A stretch of 64,000 nt of DNA from Quatrionicoccus australiensis (GTDB lineage Bacteria > Pseudomonadota > Gammaproteobacteria > Burkholderiales > Rhodocyclaceae): positions 3,720,001-3,784,000 of the forward strand of contig NZ_CP075188.1 in the NCBI RefSeq assembly GCF_020510525.1, given 5' to 3'. Positions 46,725-54,613 of this stretch are shown here, piece after piece (the stretch's first letter is position 1; each line of letters begins with the position of its first letter). Below the pieces are notes generated by a model. It was not told the DNA's origin and did not search any database. It saw only the letters and a list, made by a program, of their open reading frames with translations. Position numbers and translations under genes: made by a program.

Positions 46725-47537
46725 AACACCAGCCTGCGCCCGAAACTCGATCTCGACGTCAGCACCGAGCTTGGCGACAACTTCCTGTTCTCCGGCGCCG
46801 GCCTCAACACGCGGCTGACCGGCGACATCCGCCTGCGCGCTAGCGGCCGCGACCTGCCGCGCGCCAGCGGCACGATCCGCACGCGCGCCGGGCGCTTTGA
46901 AGCCTACGGCCAGCAACTCGCCATCGAACGCGGCATCCTGACCTTCCAGGGCCTGCCCGACAATCCGGCGCTCGACGTGCGCGCCGTCCGCCAGGGCCTG
47001 TCCGTCGAGCCCGGCGTGCATATCACCGGCACGGCGCAGCGCCCGGTCATCAAGCTGATCTCCGACCCCGAACTGCCGGACAGCGAAAAGCTCGCCTGGC
47101 TGGTGCTCGGCCACGGCCCGGAACAGATGGGCGCCGGCGACGCGACGGTGCTGCTCTCGGCGGCCGGCGGCCTGCTCGGCAACGACGCGGGCAATGTCGT
47201 GCAGCAATTGAAGAAGAATTTCGGTTTCGACGAACTCGGCGTGCGCACCGGCCAGATCGGCGACAACGGCAGCCGCCAGCAGATCAGCCGCGTCGCCGCC
47301 GGCACCTTCGACAGCACGGCCAGCACCGGCGCGCAGATTTTCAGCGTCGGCAAACGCCTGTCATCGAACGCCATGCTCTCCTACGAACAAGCGCTGGGCA
47401 AGGCGGAAAGCGTCGTCAAACTGACCATCAGCCTGAGCCGGCAGATCTCGGTGATCGGCCGCGCCGGCAGCGACAACGCGGTCGACCTGTTCTACACGCT
47501 GACTTTCGGGCGCCCGGACAAAGCGGGCCCGCCCTGA
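46725..47537 (+). pseudogene. tamB 3' fragment, long copy 2
   Basis: The last 270 codons of tamB, starting at NTSLRPKLDLD, seven codons further upstream than long copy 1. The frame is open to a TGA. It shares some bases with native tamB that long copy 1 lacks, and the reverse also holds. The two long copies are therefore not simple duplicates of each other. Confidence 0.9.
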
Positions 47538-47623
47538 CCCTCAGGCCAAGGCTACTTGCACAGATTGTGCGCGGTACTCGCGCCGCCCTGGCCAAGGTCT
47601 TGATGCGTTAGAAGCGCCAGAAC

Positions 47624-47725
47624 GGGGCCAGGTTCGATTTAACTTGATAAACTGCCCTTCATGCTCCGTCGCCCCCCGCATTCACCTCGCTGGCATACCC
47701 CTGAGAATAATTTGAGCCTGGCCCC
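47624..47725. repeat. REP doublet (REPIN-like element) 4, 102 bp
   Basis: Same ends and length as the other three; followed by TTTTATT and the transposase tail. Confidence 0.85.
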
Positions 47726-47730
47726 TTTTA

Positions 47731-47877
47731 TTCTACGAACCGCTTGGTGATTCGCGCTTTCTCGACCGCATCGAACAAACCACAGGCCAGAGGCGCGAAG
47801 CGCGGCCACGGGGGCGCCCGAGGAAAACGGGCGAGGAGATCGCTGGCGCGCAAGAGCAGTTGCCATTAATAATTTGA
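47731..47877 (+). pseudogene. C-terminal remnant of a REP-associated tyrosine transposase (RAYT)
   Basis: A 48-codon open stretch reads PLGDSRFLDRIEQTTGQRRE and then a basic RPRGRPRK tail before a TGA. LGD-x-RF plus a GRPRK-type basic end is the characteristic C-terminus of RAYT (TnpA_REP, IS200-like) proteins. The catalytic HUH and Tyr parts are absent. Its stop codon lies inside the following REP element. RAYTs are the enzymes thought to mobilise REP sequences, so finding its tail among these REPs fits well. Confidence 0.7.
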
Positions 47878-47887
47878 GCCTGGCCCC
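47868..47887 (-). repeat. Single REP element after the RAYT tail
   Basis: AATAATTTGAGCCTGGCCCC, same right end as the doublets, followed again by TTTTATT. Confidence 0.8.
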
Positions 47888-47894
47888 TTTTATT

Positions 47895-47930
47895 CTAGCG
47901 GCGGGCGGCCCGGAAGTCGGCCATGAAGCC
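47895..47930 (-). pseudogene. Possible serC 3' remnant
   Basis: On the minus strand this short stretch encodes GFMADFRAARR then TAG. The intact serC gene ends GFMADFKAEQR then TAG at 49671. At DNA level the two share TCGGCCATGAA and the CTAGCG end but differ elsewhere. It begins directly at a TTTTATT junction like the other cassettes. It is only 12 codons long, so chance similarity cannot be excluded. Confidence 0.4.
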
Positions 47931-47946
47931 TACGAATAGGCGCCTA

Positions 47947-49290
47947 TTAATCGGCAAGTTCGGCTATGGTTTTCCGAAGATTTTGCGGTGCCTGGAACAA
48001 AAAACTTTTGCCGATTTTTTGCTTGTCGAGCAGCCCAAGCTCGCTCAAACCCAATAGATCAGAACGTGCCGTTTGGTACACAACGGCATGGCTGCGTTGA
48101 TGTCCGTCAATTTTATAAACCTCCCCCGGATGTTTGAGGGCATGCGTCAAAAGCGCTAATTGACGATGATTAAGCCGATTTCTCAGTTTTCCCGAGCCGA
48201 CCAGAAGGCGTTCGGTCGATTTCTGCTCGGAGACCTTGCGCGCCAGGTACTCATGCAAGCCTTGAATGGCATTGCGCATGACCTCCAGTTGATGAATCAG
48301 GAAATACGTCGTGTCGTTCCCATCCGTTTCCGTATGGAGATAGGAGCGCACGTATTTACCTGGCGCCTTCCGCAAGTAATGCGAAATCGAAACGAATTCC
48401 ATCAACCAATAGCCGCTACGCGCAATTGCCCAGTAGAACAAGGCCCGTGCCGTTCGCCCGTTACCGTCAACAAAGGGGTGATCGTAGCCGATCATGAAAT
48501 GCAACAAGATCGCGCGCAGGACCGGATGTACGAAAGGCTTGGTGTTTTCATCTGCATTGGCAAAAGCACATAGCTTCTCGAGGCGTGCGCCAAGCTCCGT
48601 ATGGCTGGGCGGCTGGTGAATGATGGTGCCGTCGCGATTGTCCACGACATGAACATCGTCGGTCATCCGTAAACGGCCAGCACCGGCAGGATCATCCAGA
48701 GTGCCCTCGGTCAGAATGCGATGCAGTTCAAGAATCCGGCTTGGCGTAATGGGCTCATTTCTGATTTCCCTGATCAGCTCCATGGCGTGAAAATTGTTGA
48801 AAATCATGCATTCGCTGTGATCTCGGGGTTTCCTGCCTTCGCGCAGCATGTCTTCGGCCACCTGGCGCGTTGTTGCGGCTCCTTCCATCTGGCTTGAAGT
48901 AATCGCTTCTTCGGCCATGGACTGGAAAAGATATCGGTCCCGGTTCTCCGAAGTCGTCACTTCAGCCGCAGACTGTATTTGTCCCGCTGCATCCTTATCG
49001 ATGTGATGCAAGTGAATCAGGACATCTTCGGGAGTGGCAATCTGGAATGGTTTGCCTGCTTTGTCCAACAGCGGCAAGGATTGAAGCATCCCGGTCCGGG
49101 CCAGTTTGACCGCAGCCCACCACAGTTCGGACGTCATTCCCTCGGGAGGAGCACGATGCCGAAGCTGGTCCCAATGCAAATAGGCCCCTTCCACGGTTGG
49201 CGTGCTGGCAGCGTAGATGTGTCGGAACAGCTCGGGCTTCAAGCTGAGAAGAAGCACGTCAATATCAGGCGGCGCGAGAGGGATTTTCAT
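47947..49290 (-). CDS. Fic-domain AMP-transferase with inhibitory motif and C-terminal winged helix
   Basis: 447 aa. Active-site motif HPFVDGNGRTAR starts at residue 271, matching the HxFx(D/E)GNGRxxR consensus with all key residues. A class II-type inhibitory motif (S/T)xxxE(G/N) occurs as SSQMEG at 132-137, so the Glu may block the ATP site until released. Residues ~375-440 form a winged helix (LALLTHALKHPGEVYKIDGHQ...LGLLDKQKIGKSF). Fic proteins usually transfer AMP to a target hydroxyl. The upstream region has three evenly built inverted repeats, which suggests the winged helix regulates its own gene. No separate antitoxin is present. Confidence 0.9.
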   Translation of the reverse strand: MKIPLAPPDIDVLLLSLKPELFRHIYAASTPTVEGAYLHWDQLRHRAPPEGMTSELWWAAVKLARTGMLQSLPLLDKAGKPFQIATPEDVLIHLHHIDKDAAGQIQSAAEVTTSENRDRYLFQSMAEEAITSSQMEGAATTRQVAEDMLREGRKPRDHSECMIFNNFHAMELIREIRNEPITPSRILELHRILTEGTLDDPAGAGRLRMTDDVHVVDNRDGTIIHQPPSHTELGARLEKLCAFANADENTKPFVHPVLRAILLHFMIGYDHPFVDGNGRTARALFYWAIARSGYWLMEFVSISHYLRKAPGKYVRSYLHTETDGNDTTYFLIHQLEVMRNAIQGLHEYLARKVSEQKSTERLLVGSGKLRNRLNHRQLALLTHALKHPGEVYKIDGHQRSHAVVYQTARSDLLGLSELGLLDKQKIGKSFLFQAPQNLRKTIAELAD

Positions 49291-49292
49291 TT

Positions 49293-49320
49293 TTTACTAA
49301 ACTGACGGCAAATTAGTATT
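49293..49320. promoter_or_regulatory. Inverted-repeat operator 1 upstream of fic (degenerate)
   Basis: TTTACTAAA-N10-ATTAGTATT, directly before the fic start codon and overlapping the expected ribosome site. Arms match the other two operators at most positions and the 10-bp spacer is the same. Confidence 0.6.
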
Positions 49321-49350
49321 ACCGAGTTTAGAGCCCCTTCCATATCAATG

Positions 49351-49378
49351 TCTACTAAACATAGTAGCAATTAGTAGA
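49351..49378. promoter_or_regulatory. Inverted-repeat operator 2 upstream of fic
   Basis: TCTACTAAA-N10-ATTAGTAGA, eight of nine arm positions complementary. The centre is 58 bp from operator 1. Confidence 0.7.
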
Positions 49379-49439
49379 CCGATATTTTCTTCTGATAGCC
49401 AGCAGGTGAACGAGGGTCTGTCGGCTCTATTTGCAATCA

Positions 49440-49467
49440 TCTACTAATTCTTAACTTCATTAGTAGA
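49440..49467. promoter_or_regulatory. Inverted-repeat operator 3 upstream of fic (perfect)
   Basis: TCTACTAAT-N10-ATTAGTAGA, a perfect 9-bp inverted repeat with the same 10-bp spacer. The centre is 89 bp from operator 2. The region is markedly AT-rich compared with flanking genes. Confidence 0.72.
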
Positions 49468-49536
49468 TTACTAGTAAATATCGCGCTTGTTTGAGTGGCG
49501 AAAAATGGGATCGGGTCAATTTGGCTATTACCACTA

Positions 49537-49590
49537 CCGCTCATCTCAACCCAATTTGCAATTTTGGCCTTTTTTTCCGGTTGACCGTAG
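49537..49590. repeat. Dispersed repeat, second copy, before serC
   Basis: CCGCTCATCTCAACCC...TTCCGGTTGACCGTAG matches 38650-38702 with a few differences; a REP-like GGGATCGGGTCAATTTGG precedes it. The rest of 49591-49670 holds no gene. CGCCGGATAAACCCGGCG at 49648-49665 is a GC-rich palindrome that may terminate serC, which is transcribed toward it. Confidence 0.6.
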
Positions 49591-49670
49591 CGGAGCATGT
49601 CGACGCTGCAAAGCCTTAAATACGGGAAAAAGATGATGCATAGTGCGCCGGATAAACCCGGCGCCAGCCG

Positions 49671-50783
49671 CTAGCGCTGCTCAGCCTTGAAATCGGCCAT
49701 GAAACCGGCGAGTTGCTCAACGGCCGACAACTGCAGGCCGTTGTAGAGCGAGGCACGAATGCCGCCGATGCTGCGGTGCCCGGCCAGGCCGGAGAAGCCG
49801 GCGGCCAGTGCGGCGCTGACGAATGCGTTTTCCAGCGCCGGGGTCGGCAGCTTGAAGGCGACATTCATCAGCGAGCGATCTCCGCTTGCCGCCCAGCCAC
49901 GGTAGAAACCGTCGCTGGCGTCGAGTGCACCGTAGAGCAGTTCCGCCTTGCGGCGATTGATCCTGTCCATCGCCGCCAGACCGCCGATTTCGTCGCGCAG
50001 CCAGCGGCTGACCAGCAGCACGACATAGATGGCAAACACCGGCGGCGTATTGAGGATGGAATGCGCTGCGCCTTGTGCGCGGTAATCGAGAAAGCCCGGC
50101 AGATTGTCCGGCGCTGCCGCGAACAGATCCTTGCGATGGACGACCACGGTGACGCCGGCCGGCCCGATGTTTTTCTGGGCATGCGCGTAGATCAGCGCGA
50201 AACGCCTGAAATCGCCGGGCGCCGAGAGAAAGTCGGACGACATGTCGCAGATGCGCGGCACGCGGTCGTCGCCGAGCACGCGATGGAACTGCAGGCCTTC
50301 GACCGTTTCGTTGGAAACGTAATGCAGGTAGGGCGCATCCGGCCGCAGATCGAGTTCGGCATCGCCCGGCAGTTGCGCAAAGCCGCAGTCCTCGCCGCTC
50401 CAGGCGACCCGCACCGGCCCGACCCGGCGTGCCTCGGGCAGCGCCTTGCCGCTCCAGTAGCCGGTATGCAGGTAATCCGCCGGCCGTTCGGCGCCGGCCA
50501 GCAGGCTCATCGGCAGCATGGAAAACTGCTGCGTCGCGCCGCCCTGCAAAAAGAGCACGCGGTAATTCGCGTCCAGGCCCATCAGGCTCAGGATGTTGCT
50601 TTCCAGCTCGGCAATCACAGCGGCAAACCAGTCGGAACGATGACTGATGCCGAGTATCGACAAGCCGACGCCGGGCACGGCAATGATCGCCTCCTGCACC
50701 TGCTGCAGGACACTCTCCGGCAGCACGCCGGGGCCGCCGGAGAAATTCAGGCGGTTCAGCGGGTTCGCGGGCATCAGATCCAT
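49671..50783 (-). CDS. serC: Phosphoserine aminotransferase
   Basis: 370 aa, full length. It is a PLP-dependent class V aminotransferase converting 3-phosphohydroxypyruvate to phosphoserine in serine synthesis, also used in pyridoxine synthesis. The N-terminus has NFSGGPGVLPESVLQQVQ, and the mid-protein HAQKNIGPAGVTVVV carries the PLP-binding Lys (K in QKN). SHRSDWF and the C-terminal GHRSIGGIRASLYNG are also diagnostic. It starts 9 nt after the upstream ATP-grasp gene, so the two are probably co-transcribed. The start could be codon 1 or codon 4. Confidence 0.95.
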   Translation of the reverse strand: MDLMPANPLNRLNFSGGPGVLPESVLQQVQEAIIAVPGVGLSILGISHRSDWFAAVIAELESNILSLMGLDANYRVLFLQGGATQQFSMLPMSLLAGAERPADYLHTGYWSGKALPEARRVGPVRVAWSGEDCGFAQLPGDAELDLRPDAPYLHYVSNETVEGLQFHRVLGDDRVPRICDMSSDFLSAPGDFRRFALIYAHAQKNIGPAGVTVVVHRKDLFAAAPDNLPGFLDYRAQGAAHSILNTPPVFAIYVVLLVSRWLRDEIGGLAAMDRINRRKAELLYGALDASDGFYRGWAASGDRSLMNVAFKLPTPALENAFVSAALAAGFSGLAGHRSIGGIRASLYNGLQLSAVEQLAGFMADFKAEQR

Positions 50784-50792
50784 CGTCCAGTC

Positions 50793-52025
50793 TCAGGCGA
50801 CATGCGCCGGGCGGGCGCGGTACAGGCCGTACAGGTAATTTTCGAAAGCGCGTTTGACCTTGCCCATGTGTTCCTGCTTGTAGGGAAACAGGTCGACCGG
50901 GTCCATGGCGTGAACCACCATGGCATGATCGATCTCGAAGACCAACAGGTCGCCGTCGCCGGTTTCGGCGCAATCAACGCAAACATAGTCGAGTTGCGAG
51001 CGCTGCCAGATCGCCTTGAGCGCTTTGGCGTGGCGCCGGGCGAAAGCCGAAAAGCCGCGCATGAAGCTTTCTTCCTCGGCGCGTTTGGCGGCATCTTCAT
51101 ACATGCCGGCGTTCAGGTAGTGAATCATCCAGTGCGCCGAAATCCCCATGTGACAGGCAAACGGCTGGCCATCGATGAGCGCGATCCGGTATTTTCGGAA
51201 CACGCCGTTCGCATCGCTGTAGTCGATGAAGCGCGACAAATAAAAACTGGCAGCCGGTACTGCCTCGAGATAGCGGGCAAGGCCGGCCAGATCGTCGATG
51301 CGGGCCAGATCGCGGCCGGCGTGCGAACCGACCGGACGCAGGATGAGCGGCAAGCGGCAGTCGGCAAACACCTCGCCCAGGCTGGCTGCACCGCTGAGCA
51401 AGGCAAACAGGAAATCGCGGCTGACTGCGCGGGTCGGCGGCATGAGCAGGCCGGGAACGCCCTGCAGCAGATCGCTGGCCGCGCTGCGCTCGGTATTCGG
51501 GATATGTTCCGGCGCATTGATCACCGGCCGGGCCCAGTTGCGCAGCAGGCCGGCCAGCATTTTCAGCATGGGCCGGTTGTCGACCGCGTCGCAGATCGCT
51601 ACCAGCACGGCATCGTGCGCCGGCAACTCGGCCGGCAAGGGTAGTTCCGGCGTCGCGTAATGGCAGATCAGGTCGATGTCGCAGTCTTCAAGCAGGCAGT
51701 CGAGCGGCGTGTTTTCGGCGATATCGCCGGCCACCATCAGCAGCAGCAAACGAAACCGAGCCGGTTGCCGCAGCGCCGGCAAGAGGTAGGTCTGGCGCAT
51801 CTGCAGGGCCTGGGCCTGGATCGCCAGGCCAGTTTGGTGCTGCCCCATGGCGAAAAAAGCCGTCGCCAGGTTCATCCACAGATTGGCGTTGTCCTGTTCT
51901 TTCTCCTGCTCGCTGCCGGCCAGAGCCAGCAACGCCTGCGCAACCGGGCGCAGATCGCCGCCCGCGAGATTGAGGCGCAGAAAGGGAGCCAGGCCGCGAA
52001 AGGCGGTCGCAAATTGCTGAATCAT
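50793..52025 (-). CDS. TPR plus ATP-grasp-like protein of unknown substrate
   Basis: 410 aa. Residues ~35-95 look like tetratricopeptide-type helices (NLWMNLATAFFAMGQHQTGLAIQAQALQ). The C-terminal 230 residues resemble a RimK-type ATP-grasp: LPLILRPVGSHAGRDLARID (glycine-rich ATP loop), SFYLSRFIDYSDANGVFRKYR and the late metal-binding segment DGDLLVFEIDHAMVVHAMD. The closing E-I-D-H differs from the common E-x-N. Such enzymes join a carboxylate to an amine using ATP. The link with serC may be only transcriptional. Function is not assigned. Confidence 0.68.
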   Translation of the reverse strand: MIQQFATAFRGLAPFLRLNLAGGDLRPVAQALLALAGSEQEKEQDNANLWMNLATAFFAMGQHQTGLAIQAQALQMRQTYLLPALRQPARFRLLLLMVAGDIAENTPLDCLLEDCDIDLICHYATPELPLPAELPAHDAVLVAICDAVDNRPMLKMLAGLLRNWARPVINAPEHIPNTERSAASDLLQGVPGLLMPPTRAVSRDFLFALLSGAASLGEVFADCRLPLILRPVGSHAGRDLARIDDLAGLARYLEAVPAASFYLSRFIDYSDANGVFRKYRIALIDGQPFACHMGISAHWMIHYLNAGMYEDAAKRAEEESFMRGFSAFARRHAKALKAIWQRSQLDYVCVDCAETGDGDLLVFEIDHAMVVHAMDPVDLFPYKQEHMGKVKRAFENYLYGLYRARPAHVA

Positions 52026-52375
52026 GGTGCGGCGATATCGATGAAGTGGGTTCGCTTGAGGTCACACGCCGAGGCAATCGCCCCCGACGAGGGCGCCGAT
52101 ATTACCGTATTGCCCGGCCCGGCAGGAAAGCCGGCTGGCGAACTTTTCCGGCCCGAAACCTCACCAGGAGGAGATTCCGGCCGTCGAGCAAGCCGCTGAC
52201 GCACTGTTTTGCCACACGACCAGACAGGGAAAGCCGGCACAGCAGCAGCCTTTGCACCCGGTTTTGCTCGCGCCGGACAGCAGGAATACCCCGCCAACCT
52301 CACGCCGCCAGATCCGGCGGGAATTTACCTAAATTAACACCTGGGGCCACCTGTCCAGGCGGACGGCAGTCACAC
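52026..52375. other. 350-bp intergenic region without a supported gene
   Basis: It lies between the histidine kinase stop and the ATP-grasp start, both on the minus strand, so it must hold the promoter of the ATP-grasp/serC unit. No reading frame with a convincing start and no clear repeat or strong terminator was found. Confidence 0.6.
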
Positions 52376-54538
52376 CTACGACTTCCGGCTCAGCCACTGC
52401 AGCAGCGTCGCATACAGGCTGTCAGGATTCACCGGCTTGCTGATGAAGTCGTTCATGCCGGCCTGCGTGCAGCGCGCCTTGTCCTCGGCGAAGGCATTGG
52501 CCGTCATCGCCAGGATGGGCAGGGAATATCCCTGTTCGCGCAGGCGCCGTGTCGCCTCCAGGCCATCCATCTGCGGCATCTGCATATCCATCAGGATCAG
52601 GGCATAGTCGTTTTCGCCAGCCATCCGCAGCGCGGCAAGCCCATCGGGCGCCGTATCCAGGACCAGGCCGACATCCTCCAGAATGATCTGGGCGACTTCG
52701 CAGTTAACCGGCTCATCTTCCGCCAGCAAGATCCGCGTCCCGGAAAACCGGGCCTTCAGTATTTCCCCGGCATCAAGCATCGAAGGTGCGGCGCCCGATG
52801 CAGGCTGGACGCCCTTGGCCAGTCTGGCCGTGAACCAGAATTTGCTGCCGATGCCCGGCCGGCTTTCCGCGCCCGCATCGCCCCCCATCAAGCGGGCCAG
52901 CTTGCGGGTAATGCTCAAGCCCAGACCGGTGCCGCCGTATTTGCGGGTAATGCTGCTGTCCGCCTGCTCAAACGTCGAGAACAGTTTGCCCAGAACATCG
53001 GCTTCAATGCCGATACCGGTGTCTTCGACTTCGAAACGCAGCAAGGCGCTGGTCGCATCTTCCTCAAGCACGCGCGAGCGCAGGGTGATGCTCCCGGCGT
53101 CGGTAAATTTCAGGGCATTGTTGGCGTAATTGAGCAAGGCCTGCTGCAAGCGGGTAGCGTCGCCGAGCAGGTTGCGGGGCAAGGCCTGGCTGTCGATTGC
53201 CATGCGGATGCCCTTGGCCTGGGCATTGCCGTTGAGCATGGTAAAGACATTGCCCAGAATGCTTTCCCCCTGGAGCGGCGCCACTTCGAGGCTGAGCTTG
53301 CCGGCTTCGATCTTTGACAATTCAAGAATGGCATTGATGACTTCAAGCAGATGCACACCGGCTGATTCGAGCTTGTCGAGACGATCCGCCTGCTCGGGCA
53401 GCAAACCGCCACGCCGCATCAAGTGGGCCATGCCGGTAATGACATTCAGGGGCGTGCGTATTTCATGGCTCATGTTGGCGAGAAAAGCGCTCTTGGCTTC
53501 GGTTGCCACTTCCGCCGCCTGCTTGGCGAGCAGCAGTTCTTCCGTACGCTTGGCGACCAGTTCTTCAAGGTGGTCCCGGTGTTGCCGCAATTCTTCCTCG
53601 ACCCGTTTCCGCTCGCTGATATCGCTGAAGATGCCGATGTAGTGGGTCACCTGGCCGCTGCCATCCTTCACCGCCGAAATCGTCAGCCACTCGGGGAAAT
53701 CCTCGCCATCGCGCCGCCGGTTGCAGATCTCGCCGCTCCAGTAGCCTTTGCCATTGATGTCGGCCCACATCGCGGCATAGAAGGCCGCATCGTGTTTGCC
53801 GGAAGAGAGTTTTTTCGGCGTATCGCCCACGATCTGTGCCGACGAATAGCCCAGAATATTGGTGAAGGCCGGGTTAATCGAGATGATCTTCTGGTTGCGG
53901 TCGGTGATCATCAGCCCTTCCGCACTGCCGGAAAATGCCTTCTCGTAGAGGAGGATGGATTCCTGTGCCTTGCTGCGTTCGAGCACGATGCCGACGATCG
54001 AGGAGCCGATTTCCAGGAGCTTGCGGTGGAAGTTGCTCGGCGAGCGGTGTTCGAAACTGGACAAGGCAAAAGTCCCGACGACCTTGCCCTGGGCGGAAAA
54101 GACAGGCGTCGACCAGCACGAACACAGGTTGAAATCGAAGGCGAACTGACGCAGATCCTGCCAGCGCGGGTCGGTAAAGGTGTTGGGCACGAACTGCGGC
54201 TCGCCGCGGAACACCGCATTGCCGCAGGAGCCGCCCCCCGGCCCCGGACGCAGGCCGTTGAGCCGGGCCACGCCCTCGGGCGGCACGCTGGGTGCGGCAT
54301 AGACGTTGAGAAACTCGTAGTTCTCGTCCATCAGCATGACGGAACCGACGGAATTGGGGAGCAGTTTCTCCTCCAGGCGACAGACCTGGTTGATCAGATC
54401 GAGCGTCTCGCCGCCCCGCGCCACCGACTCAAGAATATCCTGCTGCAGGTGCAGTATCGTTTCCTGCTCGTCGATGGACAGCGTGCTGTATTCGACAGAG
54501 GAAAGATTGATCGAGCAATTGAGCGGTGGGGTTTGCAT
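52376..54538 (-). CDS. Hybrid sensor histidine kinase (GAF-PAS-HisKA-HATPase-REC)
   Basis: 720 aa without transmembrane segments, so a cytoplasmic sensor. A GAF domain at about 30-190 contains [21 protein letters not shown] domain at about 200-320 contains [11 protein letters not shown] and [14 protein letters not shown]. HisKA carries the phospho-accepting His in [11 protein letters not shown] near 355. HATPase boxes appear as [16 protein letters not shown] and GGTGLGLSI. The C-terminal receiver domain has acidic residues in LLAEDEPVN and the phospho-acceptor in DMQMPQMDG. No response regulator gene is adjacent, so output probably goes through a phosphorelay. An AAAGGA ribosome site precedes the start. 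Confidence 0.93.
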   Translation of the reverse strand: MQTPPLNCSINLSSVEYSTLSIDEQETILHLQQDILESVARGGETLDLINQVCRLEEKLLPNSVGSVMLMDENYEFLNVYAAPSVPPEGVARLNGLRPGPGGGSCGNAVFRGEPQFVPNTFTDPRWQDLRQFAFDFNLCSCWSTPVFSAQGKVVGTFALSSFEHRSPSNFHRKLLEIGSSIVGIVLERSKAQESILLYEKAFSGSAEGLMITDRNQKIISINPAFTNILGYSSAQIVGDTPKKLSSGKHDAAFYAAMWADINGKGYWSGEICNRRRDGEDFPEWLTISAVKDGSGQVTHYIGIFSDISERKRVEEELRQHRDHLEELVAKRTEELLLAKQAAEVATEAKSAFLANMSHEIRTPLNVITGMAHLMRRGGLLPEQADRLDKLESAGVHLLEVINAILELSKIEAGKLSLEVAPLQGESILGNVFTMLNGNAQAKGIRMAIDSQALPRNLLGDATRLQQALLNYANNALKFTDAGSITLRSRVLEEDATSALLRFEVEDTGIGIEADVLGKLFSTFEQADSSITRKYGGTGLGLSITRKLARLMGGDAGAESRPGIGSKFWFTARLAKGVQPASGAAPSMLDAGEILKARFSGTRILLAEDEPVNCEVAQIILEDVGLVLDTAPDGLAALRMAGENDYALILMDMQMPQMDGLEATRRLREQGYSLPILAMTANAFAEDKARCTQAGMNDFISKPVNPDSLYATLLQWLSRKS

Positions 54539-54613
54539 TACGTCAGTCCTTTGTTTGCGACTTTATTGATTTCCTGCACAAGCTCAATGATAGACCCGGC
54601 GCCGCCCTTTGCC

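Noticed and set aside
47895..49670. Integrase attachment-site pair formed by the two serC 3' ends
   Set aside because: The copies differ at many positions and no integrase gene is present, so a recent site-specific insertion is unlikely.
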